Position numbers and translations under genes: made by a program. A stretch of 64,000 nt of DNA from Romanomermis culicivorax. Taxonomy: Eukaryota > Nematoda > Enoplea > Mermithida > Mermithidae. Position 1 is the first letter of the stretch. Every line of letters starts with the position of its first letter. Where the stretch lies: positions 1-64,000 of the forward strand of contig CAWUHX010000162.1 in assembly GCA_963922205.1 (NCBI GenBank), written 5' to 3'. Below the pieces are notes generated by a model that was not told the origin of the DNA, did not search any database, and saw nothing but the letters and a program-made list of their open reading frames with translations. Shown piece by piece: positions 22,815 through 34,765 of the stretch.

Positions 22815-25800
22815 GCGATATAGACCACTTTATACCTGATTTTGACGACCTACTGGCTCCGGCTGGTGATGCCAATAAACCATCTACTGTTCAATGGCTG
22901 GACAAGAATCCGTTGGCCAGAGTAAGATTCGACGAACCTATCAACGATTTGGTATCCCATCATCTCAGTCGTGACAATGCTTCCCCATTCAAAAGTAGTA
23001 ACGTAAGATCATATGCTGCAAAACAGTTCTACACATCTTTTTTCCTGGGGCTTTTGACAGCTGAAAATGCAAAACAGGAAAGTGGCATAATTTCAATGTA
23101 CAAACGCAAAACTTTAAATACACTGGAATTATTGGTTGTTTATGGAAGTAAATATAGGGCTGCTTTACACGTCCACAAAATCGACTTTGGTGAAGCTTTC
23201 GGTGATTTAGGTGCAAAGGAACGCGATTCTCTCGATGGAAGAGGACTGGCAGTCATAAAGCGCAATATAGAAGAAAGCCAGCAAATTTCATCTATTGATG
23301 AAGTAGATGTATACAAATACAAATTAGTTGAGCTTGAGCAACCAATTAATGCGGGGAATGATAAAGTCAGGTTCAAGATGATTGATATAGATAATCATGC
23401 CGGGGAAGCAAAATCAATGGATAGTAGTGTTGAAATCGATGAAGTAAATTTTGGTCAGTATAGTCCTGTGATAGAGTTCCCCACCGAATTGGAATCGAGC
23501 ATAGACGATTGGAATGACTTTGAGGAAAGTCTTCGAGAGTTTTCCATGATAAAAAATGAGCCAGATATTGTTGATTTGCGCACCACTGTCGAGAACTTCC
23601 TCATACCAACGTATCGCGCTAAGAGACTCGTCCAGAGGATGCCAGAGCCATTATCTCCTGAAACAGCTGCTGCTGATATCGGATTTCTGCACGGGGCTCT
23701 GTTCACAGTATTTCCAGATAATTATTACAAAAGGTTAATGAGTAATGATTTAGAGCTTATTCATTGCAATGAAGGCGTGGCTCACTTATACCTCCCAGCC
23801 TCATCAAAGATGTCTAATGAACACGTGTTGGTCGATTTCAACACAAATAGAATAACAACTCATGAAGGTTACCATTTGTTGAAGTATTTAAAAGACAGAG
23901 AATATGAACCGAAAATTTTAGAAATCCATTTTTTTGTTGATGAAACAGGTGCACCAGGGGACGGGGTGAGGCTTCGAACATTGGAATGGAATATTAATAA
24001 CGTTGTGGAAAACTTTCATCTTGATGCTCTGGAGGCCAAAATTGAAGGGGAACGACAAATCACAGTTGTAGAAGAAGAACAAGTCAAAGCCAACTACGAC
24101 AAATTCTATTCGGAAATAATTCAAGATATTAAGAATAATGGTAAATTTGGACACTTAATCGATTCATCTATGTCGTTGAAATCTTTCATCCTTGGTCAAT
24201 TGAAAACCAACCCAAATTCCCATGCAAGAACAATCGCAGATCCTCGGCCTAATGTAGCCCCTGTAGTAAATGTAGATCCTGTAGAGCAAGTAGATCCTGT
24301 AAATCCTGCAGATCCCGTTAATCCCATAGATCCAGGGAATTCTATACCTCCAGCAGATCGTACAGATCCTCTTTGGGCTGACCCGAGAGGTTTTGAAATC
24401 AAATACAACACTGGAAGAGATAGTATATATTTTATCACATTTGATCACGAGTACAATCCACCTCCCAAGCCCTTCAAAGAACTGATTGAACAGCATTCAT
24501 TGGAGAGCATATTTCGCTTGAATTTTCGATTTGTGGATGGCCAAATGCAATATACTCTGACATCAATGAATCAGGAAGAATATGCAACATTCAACAATCG
24601 TCTTCGTAGAATGAATGTTTTTCAAGTGGGCCTGAAACCTACGCTTGAAGAAATTATTGAACCAGATCAAACTCCAGAAATGCGAAAAAATATTAAAACA
24701 AAATTCCACACCGACCTGCAGTCAATTTTCTTTGAGGTAGACCGGGAATATATTCAAAGTACCAGTGACGTTTTCTTGGCTGGTGCATTATCAAACCTGG
24801 GCGTCACTCAGTTTGACATTTCCAGAGACCATGATTTGATATCTGGCGTAGCTTTGTTATCACCGGGACTGCATAAGGATCAAGAAATATTGCTCAGCCT
24901 GGAATTGTTGAATGAAGAAAACATGGTAGCAGTCTCTGAAGCCATCGAAATTAAAAAAAGTATCGTGGAACATGCAACGCCTGTGGAACATACATTCAGC
25001 ATAGTGTATAACCTTGGCAATGAAAAAGATGGTTTGGCAGTTGCAGCATCATCCAGTAAACAACTTTATCTCAATACGGACAATGTGAGAGCAGTATGTG
25101 AATCGGGGTCACGCCGGAAGAGGAATGGTGTACCCTACTGCCAATTATATAAGGAAGAAAGTCACGAAGATGAACATGAGAAGATAAATGAAGACGACAA
25201 ATCAGATGCCGATGAATCCGAAAAAAGTAACAAAAATGAAATAGAAAATGATGATGAATCGAAAGAAATCTATCACGAACAAGAACAAAGTGAACACGGG
25301 TTTGAAAAAATCAACTACGAAAAAATAGAAAATGGTATTGCTAGGAAATTCCCATCTCTACATGAACACATTTCTCTTCTGCATAAAGTAGGTTCAAATC
25401 TACAATTGGGTTTTCTGGCTCGTGATATGTTCGGCAATGCATACCAGAAAAATCTAGAAGGTTTCGTCGAAAGTGTTTTTTTCTTCGGAGCAGCTGTTGG
25501 CAGCTCAATGGTTGGTAAAGCGATCACACTTTTTGGTCAGAGCCAAAAAATTGCAGGCAGACCATTGACAGGCAAAGTGCTAGGAACTGTTGGTGGGTGT
25601 CTACCCAGTGTGCCTTTTGACGTTTACATGGCTTATCAACAGCTCAAAAACAACAATAACGAAAGTGCGATATTTACCTATGCCTATATAGGACTGGATC
25701 TAATTCAATGTGCACTGACAATCTTGGATGTATTTGAAGTGCTAGCTGTTAATCCAGTAACATTTGAATTCTTTGCAATTCCAGCAGCAATTCTCATGGT

Positions 25801-28012
25801 TGTACAGAATGCTATTAATATTTACAAAAAAATGAAAGAAATTGATCAAATCGTACATCTGTCAGTAGACGAAAAGATGTATGAAATAGGCCGTGAAGTA
25901 CTTTTCATGGGAACAGATTCTACTATTCAATCTATGATGGACGCTGTTAGCGCTAATGAGGCAGCAGTAGTTTCATCATTCAAGATGTATCAACAATTCC
26001 ACCGTTTCCTGATCAGCGGTGCCAGAAAAGTTGAAAATGAAGGTCTAATCTACATGGATGATAATAGTATCGACTTGACTAAAACTTACCGGTTCAACAA
26101 AAGTCGACTCATGCCCAGAGAGAATTTTCTTAAACCAAATTTTACTACATTTTGTGCAATGAATGAAGAATTCAACCCAGGGGAAAAAGAGCTAGAAGGA
26201 AATGTTAAAACTTACCACAACCTATTGCTTAACATTGTGGCACCACAAGTAAGTTTGGTCCGTGAATATATTTTGCCACCCTCGAAACCATACACTAACG
26301 AGATCAATGATTTCCTTTGTAAACATATTTTTGGTGTTGCTGACAGACAAGCCAGCGAAACATCAAAAACTTTGTACCAGCTGTTCAATGGTACCGATTA
26401 TGTGATAGCATTCCCAACAGTGCACAATGTATTCCTTCTCATGAACGGCAACAAGTCGATCACTGGTGGTGTCATGGAAGACGAGTTTAATATCAAAGCT
26501 GAATATATCTTTGGTTATCTGAATGGCTCTGATGGTGAGGATGTTGCTGATTTCAGTGCAAGTGATGCTGGCAAAGATCTTGTTATCCAGCGTGGTGAAG
26601 CCTTCTTCAGCCCCAAGCATGGTAATAACCATACTTTGAAACTTTATAGTATAGAAAGTATAATAGGCCGGCAAAGCCTGAGCGACTATATCGAGGTATG
26701 CAAAGAAAAGAAAATTGATCTTGGAGGATCAACTTATGGTATGGACCGCATAAATATCAGCCAAAATTGTCATGGAACGAAAAGAAATTTGACTATCGTC
26801 TTGAGGAAGAATACTTTTGTGACTTGTGATGCCCAAGACTCTGTTGTTCGATATATTGTCACAGATGGGTCAGAAAGTGATTTGGTCATAAATGGGGGAG
26901 TGCATGAAATGTATGTCAGTTCAGTCGACTACTTTGATCTTTCTATCAGAGCCGAAAAGTATTTCCGAGAGATAAAGTTTGGTAATTCTAGCAAAGTCAG
27001 ATTCCAGACAAACGACATGTCGAACATAACTCTAATATTGATCAAAGAAAACATCACTATGAAAATGGACAATGACAACAATATTACTCTATATCTAAAT
27101 GAAAAAAAGACTGTAGCCGAGGTTATTGAAATGTTTGCTGAATATCTAGAACATAATAGTCACGTAAAAGTTTTTGCTAAAAGTGACGATGGCAGAATAA
27201 TCTTGGACCATAATGTGTTTACAATTGAACACAAAAGTGGTTCCAAACCATTGAATGTCGTATCAAATGGGCGAAAAAACAAAGTTCAGCTTGTAGGTCA
27301 TAAGCGACTTGACAACTACTTTTCCATATCAGACCAGGATAAAATGATTCTGCTCAATATCACGATCCATTCTCATTTATCGAAGTTCAGTTATTGTTAT
27401 ATTGACTTGCATGATCTAGCTCAAGATCTACATAAATTTACGAAAGGTGGGCATGGTTTGTTCATTCGTTCACAACTGCAAGCAGAAGACATTGTCTTGA
27501 AAATCTTCATTTTGAGCAATACGGAAAAAACCAACATAATGAGTTTTAAAGGACAAATAGTTATCAAAGATGGATACAGATATGCCGATCGAATCAAGGT
27601 GCATATGTATAGTGAGAACATGTTCATAAATTCTAAAGATACAGTCGTACTCAAGCCTTCACCGATTCATGTTAACAAAAGCTTTGTAATACTTTTTCCT
27701 GGGAATTTGGAGTTCCATAGCGAAATAAACTTCCAGTATTCAGCTGAAAATCTGAAACCTTATCGTTTGGATAAAAGTCTTTTACTGACAAACCTATTAC
27801 CATTAGAAAAGGCATCTACTGGGCAACCAGTAACAGTTGTTTTAATCGACTACTTCGCCTATGAAGCAAAATATAATACGTTTTCTCTTATATTCAACGG
27901 AAAAGAATCCTATTTGTCACTGTTAGTGAAGCATACCAAAGATATTCAATCATTGTGGATAGATATCAATGAAGCTGTCAAAGATCCGAAAATAGTGGCA
28001 CCTGTGGCGTAG
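22815..28012 (+). CDS. Large secreted, possibly pore-forming protein, copy 2, intact last exon
   Basis: About 1,730 codons are open. A splice acceptor (TTTCCTTTACAG, ending 22814) splits a Gly codon in the same phase as copy 1. The apparent Met at 22739 with a signal-peptide-like stretch is therefore read through an intron tail. Order: an N-terminal module shared with copies 1 and 3; a proline/aspartate linker rich in VDPV/NPxDP (24254-24345), absent from copy 1; RRKR at 25112-25123 with a Cys on each side; an acidic linker (about 25145-25310); a hydrophobic segment GFVESVFFFGAAVG (about 25460-25520); a second, longer one with YIGLDLIQCAL and FFAIPAAILMVV (about 25670-25830); and a beta-rich C-terminal half with many N-x-S/T sites. 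Two hydrophobic stretches followed by a beta-rich region recall the translocation/pore module of large clostridial-type toxins, known sporadically in animals. This similarity is from memory and weak. A poly(A) signal follows at 28093. Copy 2 has no internal damage. Confidence 0.75.
25112..25123 (+). other. Furin-type cleavage site RRKR between cysteines
   Basis: RRKR lies between VCESGS and NGVPYC. The equivalent site in copy 1 is at 20855-20866, also between two cysteines. In copy 3 it is at 30928-30939, where only the downstream cysteine remains. A dibasic site in a disulfide loop would give two chains held together after cleavage, separating the N-terminal module from the acidic linker and hydrophobic region. 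Confidence 0.6.
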
Positions 28013-28092
28013 GAGGAGAAAGATGAAAAATATAGATTATTGCTTAAATGTTTGGTTATGGGGATTCATTTCATCAGATTTTATTTTTTTGG

Positions 28093-28098
28093 AATAAA
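28093..28098 (+). terminator. Poly(A) signal of copy 2
   Basis: AATAAA lies 80 bp after the stop codon at 28010-28012, an ordinary position for a eukaryotic 3' end. Confidence 0.6.
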
Positions 28099-28099
28099 A

Positions 28100-28840
28100 T
28101 TATGTTTATTGAAGTCTTTTTCTGCACAAGAAATATAATCTAAATGTATTGCTGCCTGAGTAAATATCTAATCCAAAAAGCTTGAAATATCAAGGAACAT
28201 TGCACGCATTAAATAGAAAAATAATACAGTATTCTTTAGTAGAGTAAAAGTCTGAAATTTCGCAATAAGGGGTGTGGTAGGGAGGGCGTGTTATACTTGA
28301 ACTCCTTAAGTTGGCCTCCTTGTTGTTGAAGGGCTTCCTGGGTGACGGCGGAGCTGTTCCATCACCGGCCAATGTTGGGGTAGGTGTGACCATCCCAACC
28401 AGGACTCAACAAAAATGGCCGGGTTCAGAACCTTTGGATTCTGAGAAACATCAATCCTACAGGTGGAATGTTGTATATCACCATACAACATCATGGAGAC
28501 AAAATGGTAAGAGCTAAAATCATTAAGCTTTTCATAATTTTCACTAGTAGAGGCAAACTATAGGGTGCAATTACGTGAAAAGTACATGATGAGGCTCTGA
28601 AAAATGTGCAAAAAACTGCCTTTTCAGTTGCTCCAGTTTCATCATGCCCCACATTAGGTGTTATCATCTTGAGCGAGTCGATACTGCTACCCAGCGCTTC
28701 TCAGATTATATAAATCTTTCTTTGAAAATATGACATAAATATAATTATACCATAGCCTAAAGTTCCGGGAACTCCAAAAATTCTACAACTTCGTTACATA
28801 AACTTTATGGCTTCAAAAAATCAGTTTTTGCTGTATGCTT
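28100..28840. other. Spacer with no supported gene
   Basis: Mixed sequence. 28740-28840 is an inverted copy of the M95 core around TTCCCGGAACTTT (compare 12710-12830). The short GC-richer stretch 28300-28500 has overlapping ORFs on both strands and no supported product. Confidence 0.4.
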
Positions 28841-28934
28841 TTCTAATGCTTGATGCATTCATGCCCATGTGTCTGCATGCACAACGATGAAGTTGGCAAG
28901 CAACCCACAAGCGATGCACTTATGAGTCCCTTAA

Positions 28935-29340
28935 TGTTGCTCATCCAAGTCACGGGCCCAGACCTGGATTTTTGTGATGGGCACTGCTGCAGTTGCAACA
29001 GGCGATGCAGGGCTGTGCAGTCGGTGGTAAAGAAGCTACCAGCCAGTGTGCGAGAACCGTTACATGGTGACCGTACCAGGGGGCCCCTTGCCTGCCTCAG
29101 CAGAGCAAGAGATGTTGTGACGGGGGCTTCACATTTCCCTAGGAGGCAAATGTGATGATGGGCAACAGGTGCCATCCTGCATTTTCATCTGAACCCATAG
29201 ACTTGATGTTGCTCATCCAAGTGACGGGCCCAGACCTGGATTTTTGTGACGGGCACTGCTGCAGTGGCAACAGGCGATGCAGGGCTGTACAGTCAGTGGT
29301 AGAGAAGCTACCACCCAGTGTGCGAGAACTGTTACACTTG
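28935..29340. repeat. Direct duplication of a 135-bp unit, about 265-bp spacing
   Basis: GTTGCTCATCCAAGT, CACGGGCCCAGACCTGGA, GGCACTGCTGCAGT and AGAAGCTACCA recur in order at 28935-29066 and 29200-29338 with few differences. Small ORFs here appear in both copies but also on the opposite strand, so no protein is called. Confidence 0.75.
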
Positions 29341-29384
29341 TCCAAGGGCTTGTGAGTTGCTTGTCAAGTGTTTGTGACTAGATC

Positions 29385-30140
29385 CCGGATGGTTAAACCA
29401 TAACTGGGGTTTAACCCCTGTTAACCATAACCGTAACTGCTAACCTTAAAAATGTTGTGCCATGGTTTCAACAATAACTGTGCCTGTTATTTACAGTTAT
29501 AACCATAACCGTCCATATTATTGGCGGTTATCTCAGGGTTGCACATATTTTAAAGCAGGCTACTTTTATTTTATTGAAACGTTTCATGCACTCAAATAAA
29601 AGCTCTAGCTTTTTTTACAATTTGATAGAACAAAAAGAGAGACTTTTTCTTGAATTTTAAATTAGGCTGTCGGTAGAGATGTCATTCCTTATCTGTTAAT
29701 GGGTTTCATGGAAACTATTCAAAAAATGAGATGATGTTAGGCTTTAAAGGCCATGGGCTAAAGTTGTTGCTATAAGTTGCATCTTTTCAAGCAAAAAAAT
29801 TGTCCAAAAACTGTACTATTATTTGGTGATCCTGTATAGTGTGGAAAATTTTGATTATCTACAAAAATGTGTGCTCATAGCAACTCGTACTTAGTTTTGT
29901 TCCTTAGACTTGAGGGAAATGTTAGTTTTTTTAAAAAACCGTGCCTTCTTGTAGTCTTGTTTTTGAATAAATAATTGTGTAATGCACATATTTTCTCATG
30001 CATAACCACAGTTATAACTGTAACTGTTAGAAAAACCCATGGTTATAACCATAACTGCAGATAAGTTCAGGGAAAATAACCGTAACTGTAACTGTCACTG
30101 TGGTTCCTAACTGTAACTGTAACTGTACCAAAAAAACTCA
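29385..30140. repeat. Element bounded by (TAACCATAACTG)-like arrays
   Basis: The left cluster (29395-29520) is made of GGTTAACC/TAACCATAACCG variants. The right cluster (30000-30130) is made of CAGTTATAACTGTAACTG and TAACCGTAACTGTAAC variants, largely complementary to the left. The 480-bp AT-rich middle has no gene. This looks like another foldback-type arrangement of short repeats. Confidence 0.5.
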
Positions 30141-30493
30141 GTATTCCTGGGTCTACTTGTGACCTACTTTCCAAGGCACTTGTGAGTCGCTTGCCAAGCA
30201 CTTGCAGTTGTGAGTGTAAATGTTGGCTGGAACATATTTATGAGAGCAATTATTTGTTGAAAGCCTGTGGGTGTACTTTTATGACGTCTATAACATGCGT
30301 CTTCTAAAAGCAATAGCAGACATTTTTGTTTCGACTTTTTAGAAAGATAAAAATGCACTATCAGGTTTTTCAAAACACGTTGCCTACTCTCAATGAGGGA
30401 AGAACTGCGGCAATAAAAAATGAAATTGAGTCCGATATGAGGTGAAACACAAATGCTGGGTAATTATTTAATTCTTTACACTTGCGATGAACA
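30141..30493. other. Spacer with no supported gene
   Basis: AT-rich sequence without a convincing ORF or repeat. It ends where homology to the secreted-protein family begins, in the middle of the N-terminal module. Confidence 0.3.
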
Positions 30494-31463
30494 TTGGAAG
30501 ATATTATAAATACAGATGCCAGTACCATGTCTTCTAGAAAGATAAAGTTTCACCAGAATTTGCAATCTGTACTCAGAGACCTGAAAATTGAATATTTGCC
30601 CCGAATCTGGCAGTATTTTGCGAATAATGAGGTGACCCATTTTGACATCCAACAAAATGGGAATACTATGTCCATCAAAACTTGCTTGAAATTGGGTGGT
30701 GATAATACAGTTTCTCTTACTTGGAAAATGCTCGAAAATGCTGAGATAGAACCAGCCAGAGTGGCCCTAAAAAACCCTGGTAATGATGAACCCACACTTA
30801 CTATAGCCTACAATTTGTTACAAGACGGTAACAATTTAGCTGTAACAATTTTGCTGTCAGGGCGTCCTGAGATGAACACGTTTACTTCAATATAGATAAT
30901 GTGAATGATATACATGCACCAAACTCACGTCGAAAGAGAACCCAAATACCATACTGTAGTTTATATGGTGAAGAACAAGTGGAGAAAGTGAATTATGAAG
31001 AGATTGAACAAGGTGTTAAACAAAAATATCCAGCTCTGTCTACATAGCCACATTACATGAAGTGAGTGGCAAACTGCAATTGCGTTTCATCGTTGGGATA
31101 TGATTGGCCGGCTCTACCAACATGATTGGCAGGGTTTGGCTAGAAGTGCTTTCTTCTTGGGGGCAACTACAATCAGTGCCAAAATTGGTCGAACATTTGT
31201 CACCTTGCGCCAGAGTGCTAAAACTGCCGGCGAAAGTTTTTTTGGGGCATATTGGAAACAGTGGACTGTGGTTTGGCGATGCTTGGTTAAGACATATAAC
31301 ATGAGGTATTATCTGACAGAAGTGTCAGAGGGTCCATTCTTCTGACTTTTAGCTCAATTATTTTCTTTTCATATCAAAAACATTTTGTCATAAAAGTACT
31401 TTCAGGTTTCATTAAGTAAGTGTATATTTTAAACATACATTTATTGGTCAAAATCTATACTTT

Positions 31464-32142
31464 GGTGCACTGACAATTGAGCCCCGGACAATTGAGTGCC
31501 AACAATTGAGCGCTGACAACTGAGCGCCGGACAATTGAGCGCCGTGACAACTGAGCGCCGAAAACTGAGCGCCGACAACTGAGCGCCGGACAATTGAGCG
31601 CCGACAATTGAGCGCCGACAATTGAGCGCCGACAACGAGCGTTTTTTTCATTTATTGAGGGCTACGGAATACTAGCATTTCAGTGATTATCTACCGTAAT
31701 GATTATCTACCGTAATGTATATATGTCCATACATCTAATATTATGAATCAAACAAATATGGTCATTTTTGATTTGTATGACGAAGCCTAAGCCTAAGCCT
31801 AAGCCTAAGCCTAAGCCTTAGCCTAAGCCTAAGCTTAAGCCTAAGCCTAAATGCAAAATAGTTACTTCAAACTGATTGGGTTATTTATCTGACATTAAAT
31901 AGTCGGCGGTCAGTTGTCGGCACTCAGTTGTCGGCGCTCAGTTATCTGGTGCTCAGTTGTCTGGCGCTCAGTTGTCGGCACTCAGTTGTCGGCGCTCAGT
32001 TGTCGGCGCTCAGTTGTCGGCCCTCAGTTGTTGGCGCTCAGTTGTCGGCGCTCAGTTGTCACGACACTCAGTTGTCTGGCACTCAGTTGTTGGCGCTCAA
32101 TTGTCGGTGCTCAATTGTCCAGCGCTCAATTGTCGGGTCAGG
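31464..32142 (-). mobile_element. Foldback element with minisatellite arms and central (TTAGGC)n, copy 2
   Basis: A 679-bp element is flanked by a perfect 9-bp target duplication CTATACTTT (31455-31463 and 32143-32151). In opposite orientation to copy 1 it has the same outer ends (GGTGCAC at the left, GGGTCAGG at the right). It also has the same GACAATTGAGCGCCG arm units inverted on the two sides, the same ATTAAATAGTCGG inner border, the same TAAATGAAAAAAA-like segment, and a (GCCTAA)n centre at 31785-31850. In element orientation the telomere-type hexamers run the same way as in copy 1. It carries about 130 bp of extra sequence between the hexamers and the left arm. No ORF for a transposase. 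Confidence 0.88.
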
Positions 32143-32151
32143 CTATACTTT

Positions 32152-32540
32152 AGTATGTAAAAATTTGCATAATTCCCATGAAAGTATTACTTGACATTTT
32201 TTTCTTTTGCCCGTCATGATTATTAAATGGTTTCACCAGCCAGGGTCTTTTTTCGACGACATCATGTTGGTCTCGCCTTTTTATGTACATTTTTCTACAC
32301 CCCCTTTTGCATTCACTATTTTGGCATTTCATTTTGCCCATTTCCACAACAATAACTCTGCAACACTGTCGACCTGTGTGGAGTTATTTCTGTCCCCTAG
32401 ACACTAGCTCAGGCTTGTCCAGTTAGCACCTGGGTTAGACTCAAGTCAGAAATCAACCACAAACTGCAGAAAAGTTAGTCGAGATAAATGAGCTGCTTAT
32501 TCCACAGAAGAAATTTGGAGAAATGATACCAAGAGCGCAA
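32152..32540. other. Sequence between the foldback insertion and resumed copy-3 homology
   Basis: No ORF or homology is recognised. It probably represents a diverged part of the pseudogene, since the homologous segments of copy 2 lie on either side. Confidence 0.35.
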
Positions 32541-33411
32541 CATCTAGTGCTACTTATATTTACCTGGATTTAGTCAAATGCGGCTTAATAGCAATGGCAG
32601 CCTTTGGCTTAGGAGAGTTTATTCCTGAAATAGTCAGTGTAATTAGTGTTTTCAGGGTAACAATTTCGATGCTGCTGAATATCCCAGAAACTGCACATAG
32701 GATAGAAGAGATAGAAGAGATCCTACCTCTAAGAGGGAAAGAAATAGTTTGTGAAACATTTCATGGATTTTTTCATCAGTCTAAAAATCAAGATGATCAT
32801 ATAATTCTGAAAATTTTCACAATCAGCAACACCACAAAAACTGATCAATTATCCAAAATCAGACAAATCAATATCACCAATAGTTCCAAATTAGTGAACA
32901 AGATCAGTATATACTCGTATGGAAAAATAAATTTTTGAAAGTTACAAATAATTTCCACCTAAAACCATTTCCTATTCAAGTGAACAATACTTTCCTCACC
33001 ACCACACCGGGTCAATTCGAGTTCCACGGTGAAATTCACTTCAACTATTCGACTTCAATCTGACGGCTTATCATATGAACGACAGCCTAGTTTTAATGTC
33101 GCGACCATGGAAGAAACTTCTCATTGACAATCAATTAGCATAGTGCTATCGGAATTTTTTGTTTAACGAGCAAAATGTCTTTGATTTTCAACAAGGAGAA
33201 ATTGGACGTGGTCGTATTATTGGAAAATTTTTCATATATACGGTCGATGTAGATCGGAATAAAAAAGACGCTTGATAGAGCAAATGCCAGGTCAATTGTG
33301 ACAAAATGAAGAGCGTAAAAATTAAAGTTTTTTTCTTTGCGGTTTGGTAATAAGTTCTTTTAGTTATTCAGAGATATAATAAAGTTTTTAATTGGCTTCA
33401 GCCGAGTATGA

Positions 33412-34765
33412 TATTTGGGGCCACTGTTTTTTTTTTGTACAACACCCCTTTGTACTTATACAAAGATTGAAGTCAAAAGTCTTTGTACATTTTATTTTTT
33501 CTTTGTACAAAAAAATTTTGGTTTCGTTAATACTTTTTAGTAATCCTGAACCCAGTGATAACGTTGGTTTGAGATTTTTGAGCACTGAAAATGACAGGGA
33601 GTAAATCAAAACTACAAGAGAATTTATGTTCAAATTTTTTATCAGAAGTAAGGTTAGGATCAGAAACATTTTCAGGTTTGGTAGAAAAAGAGCGAAAATA
33701 ATCATTTAGCAAATCAGTTATTTATTTATCGATAGGACTGATGGCAATTATGTCTCTATATTTAAGATCAGGAATACCTAGATGCAGAAAGTTTACTATT
33801 CACATACTGATAAAATTGGTGTAACTCTCCAGCTTCAACAAGATTCATCTCTTTCATTATTTGATGTCTTTTAGTTTCTGATCTCAATTTATTTCTAGGT
33901 ATGCTTGGATGCATTCAGGTTTCTTTTGTACAGGCCAGGTTGCCATGTGCAACTTGGGGAAAAATTTCAGTGGCACAGATAGATTTTTGGTCACTCGCTC
34001 TAAAATCAATAAATAAGCTGTCAGGAGCTAGCTTTCTTAAACCTCATTTGATTCACGTCGGTTTCCAACTTTCAAAACTCAATTTTCTGAATTTTGGAAT
34101 TTCGACTTTGAACTTTTGGAATTTGGATTCATCAGGATTCAATTTGGTATGCAGCTATGACGACAACATTGGCAATAGCTCGAGACGAGCCCTTTAATGC
34201 TTTTCTAGTACGGCATGCTTTTCGTGTCTTGCTTGTTTCCTACGGTGGGCTTAGCCACACCTTTGTGCTTCTGTGCATGCTTCCTGTATCTGTTTCTCTG
34301 TGTACACATGTTTTGTGGGACCCTCGCTACCGTTGCACTTGAGACTACTGTCTGGCGGGGCTTTTACTTATTTTACTGTGTGCAGGTGTTGTTTACGAGT
34401 TTTACGGGGGATTACGGTAGCCCTGGAATGTGTGGTTTAGTGTAGGTTCTAGGGGACCAGCTGCTGTATGTGCAAATTAATTGGGGCATCTTAATTGGGC
34501 TACCGGGATGTGAACAGATCAAAATAAAGTACTTCACGTAATTTTATAGAAATGTTTGGGTGTGAATCCCAGACACCCTTGAGACGATAAAATACGAAAA
34601 TGAAATAATATTTAATAAATGTCTATCACATACAGTATGCTATATATTTACAGTACTGCGTTAGCAGGTACATTACACATGTACAAAGATTGTCAAAATT
34701 TTTCTTTGTACAAGGGAAAAAATCTTTGTAGAGTACAAAAAAAACAGTGTTTGGGGCTGGCATAA
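33412..34765. mobile_element. Inverted-repeat element with CACTGTTTTTTTTGTAC ends
   Basis: The left end (33415-33530: GGGGCCACTG, a T-run, GTACAA, TACAAAGATTGA, CTTTGTAC) is the imperfect reverse complement of the right end (34678-34765). The ends are about 100 bp each and rich in TTTGTAC/GTACAAA. The interior holds AT-rich sequence and the truncated LTR copy C. No transposase is present. Confidence 0.6.
34190..34677 (+). repeat. Family TGTAA LTR, copy C, 5'-truncated
   Basis: It matches copy B (11490-11979) from CTTTCTAATGC to the terminal GTACATTACA, orientation plus, with the first 400 bp or so missing. It lies directly against the right arm of the 33412-34765 inverted-repeat element. Confidence 0.8.

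Larger units (their letters stand above)
30494..33160 (+). pseudogene. Large secreted protein family, copy 3, pseudogene split by a transposon
   Basis: The first part (30494-30895) aligns with copy 2 around the FHTDLQSIFF to SIVYNLGNEKDGL region, then shifts frame and keeps RRKR at 30928-30939 and a KINYEKIE-like segment. 31040-31340 covers the first hydrophobic region in broken frames. The foldback element 31464-32142 is inserted next. Homology resumes at about 32540: YLDLVKCG to about 32770 matches the second hydrophobic segment of copy 2, but the sequence then jumps directly to the C-terminal region (DHIILKIFTISN), an internal deletion of roughly 500 codons. Remnants of the last 80 residues persist, with frame breaks, to about 33160. 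Damage includes several frameshifts, stops, the deletion and the insertion. No intact product is possible. Confidence 0.75.

Noticed and set aside
28850..29155. 101-codon ORF containing CDGHCCSCNRRC
   Set aside because: It lies in a duplicated block where several frames on both strands are open, with no recognised domain.
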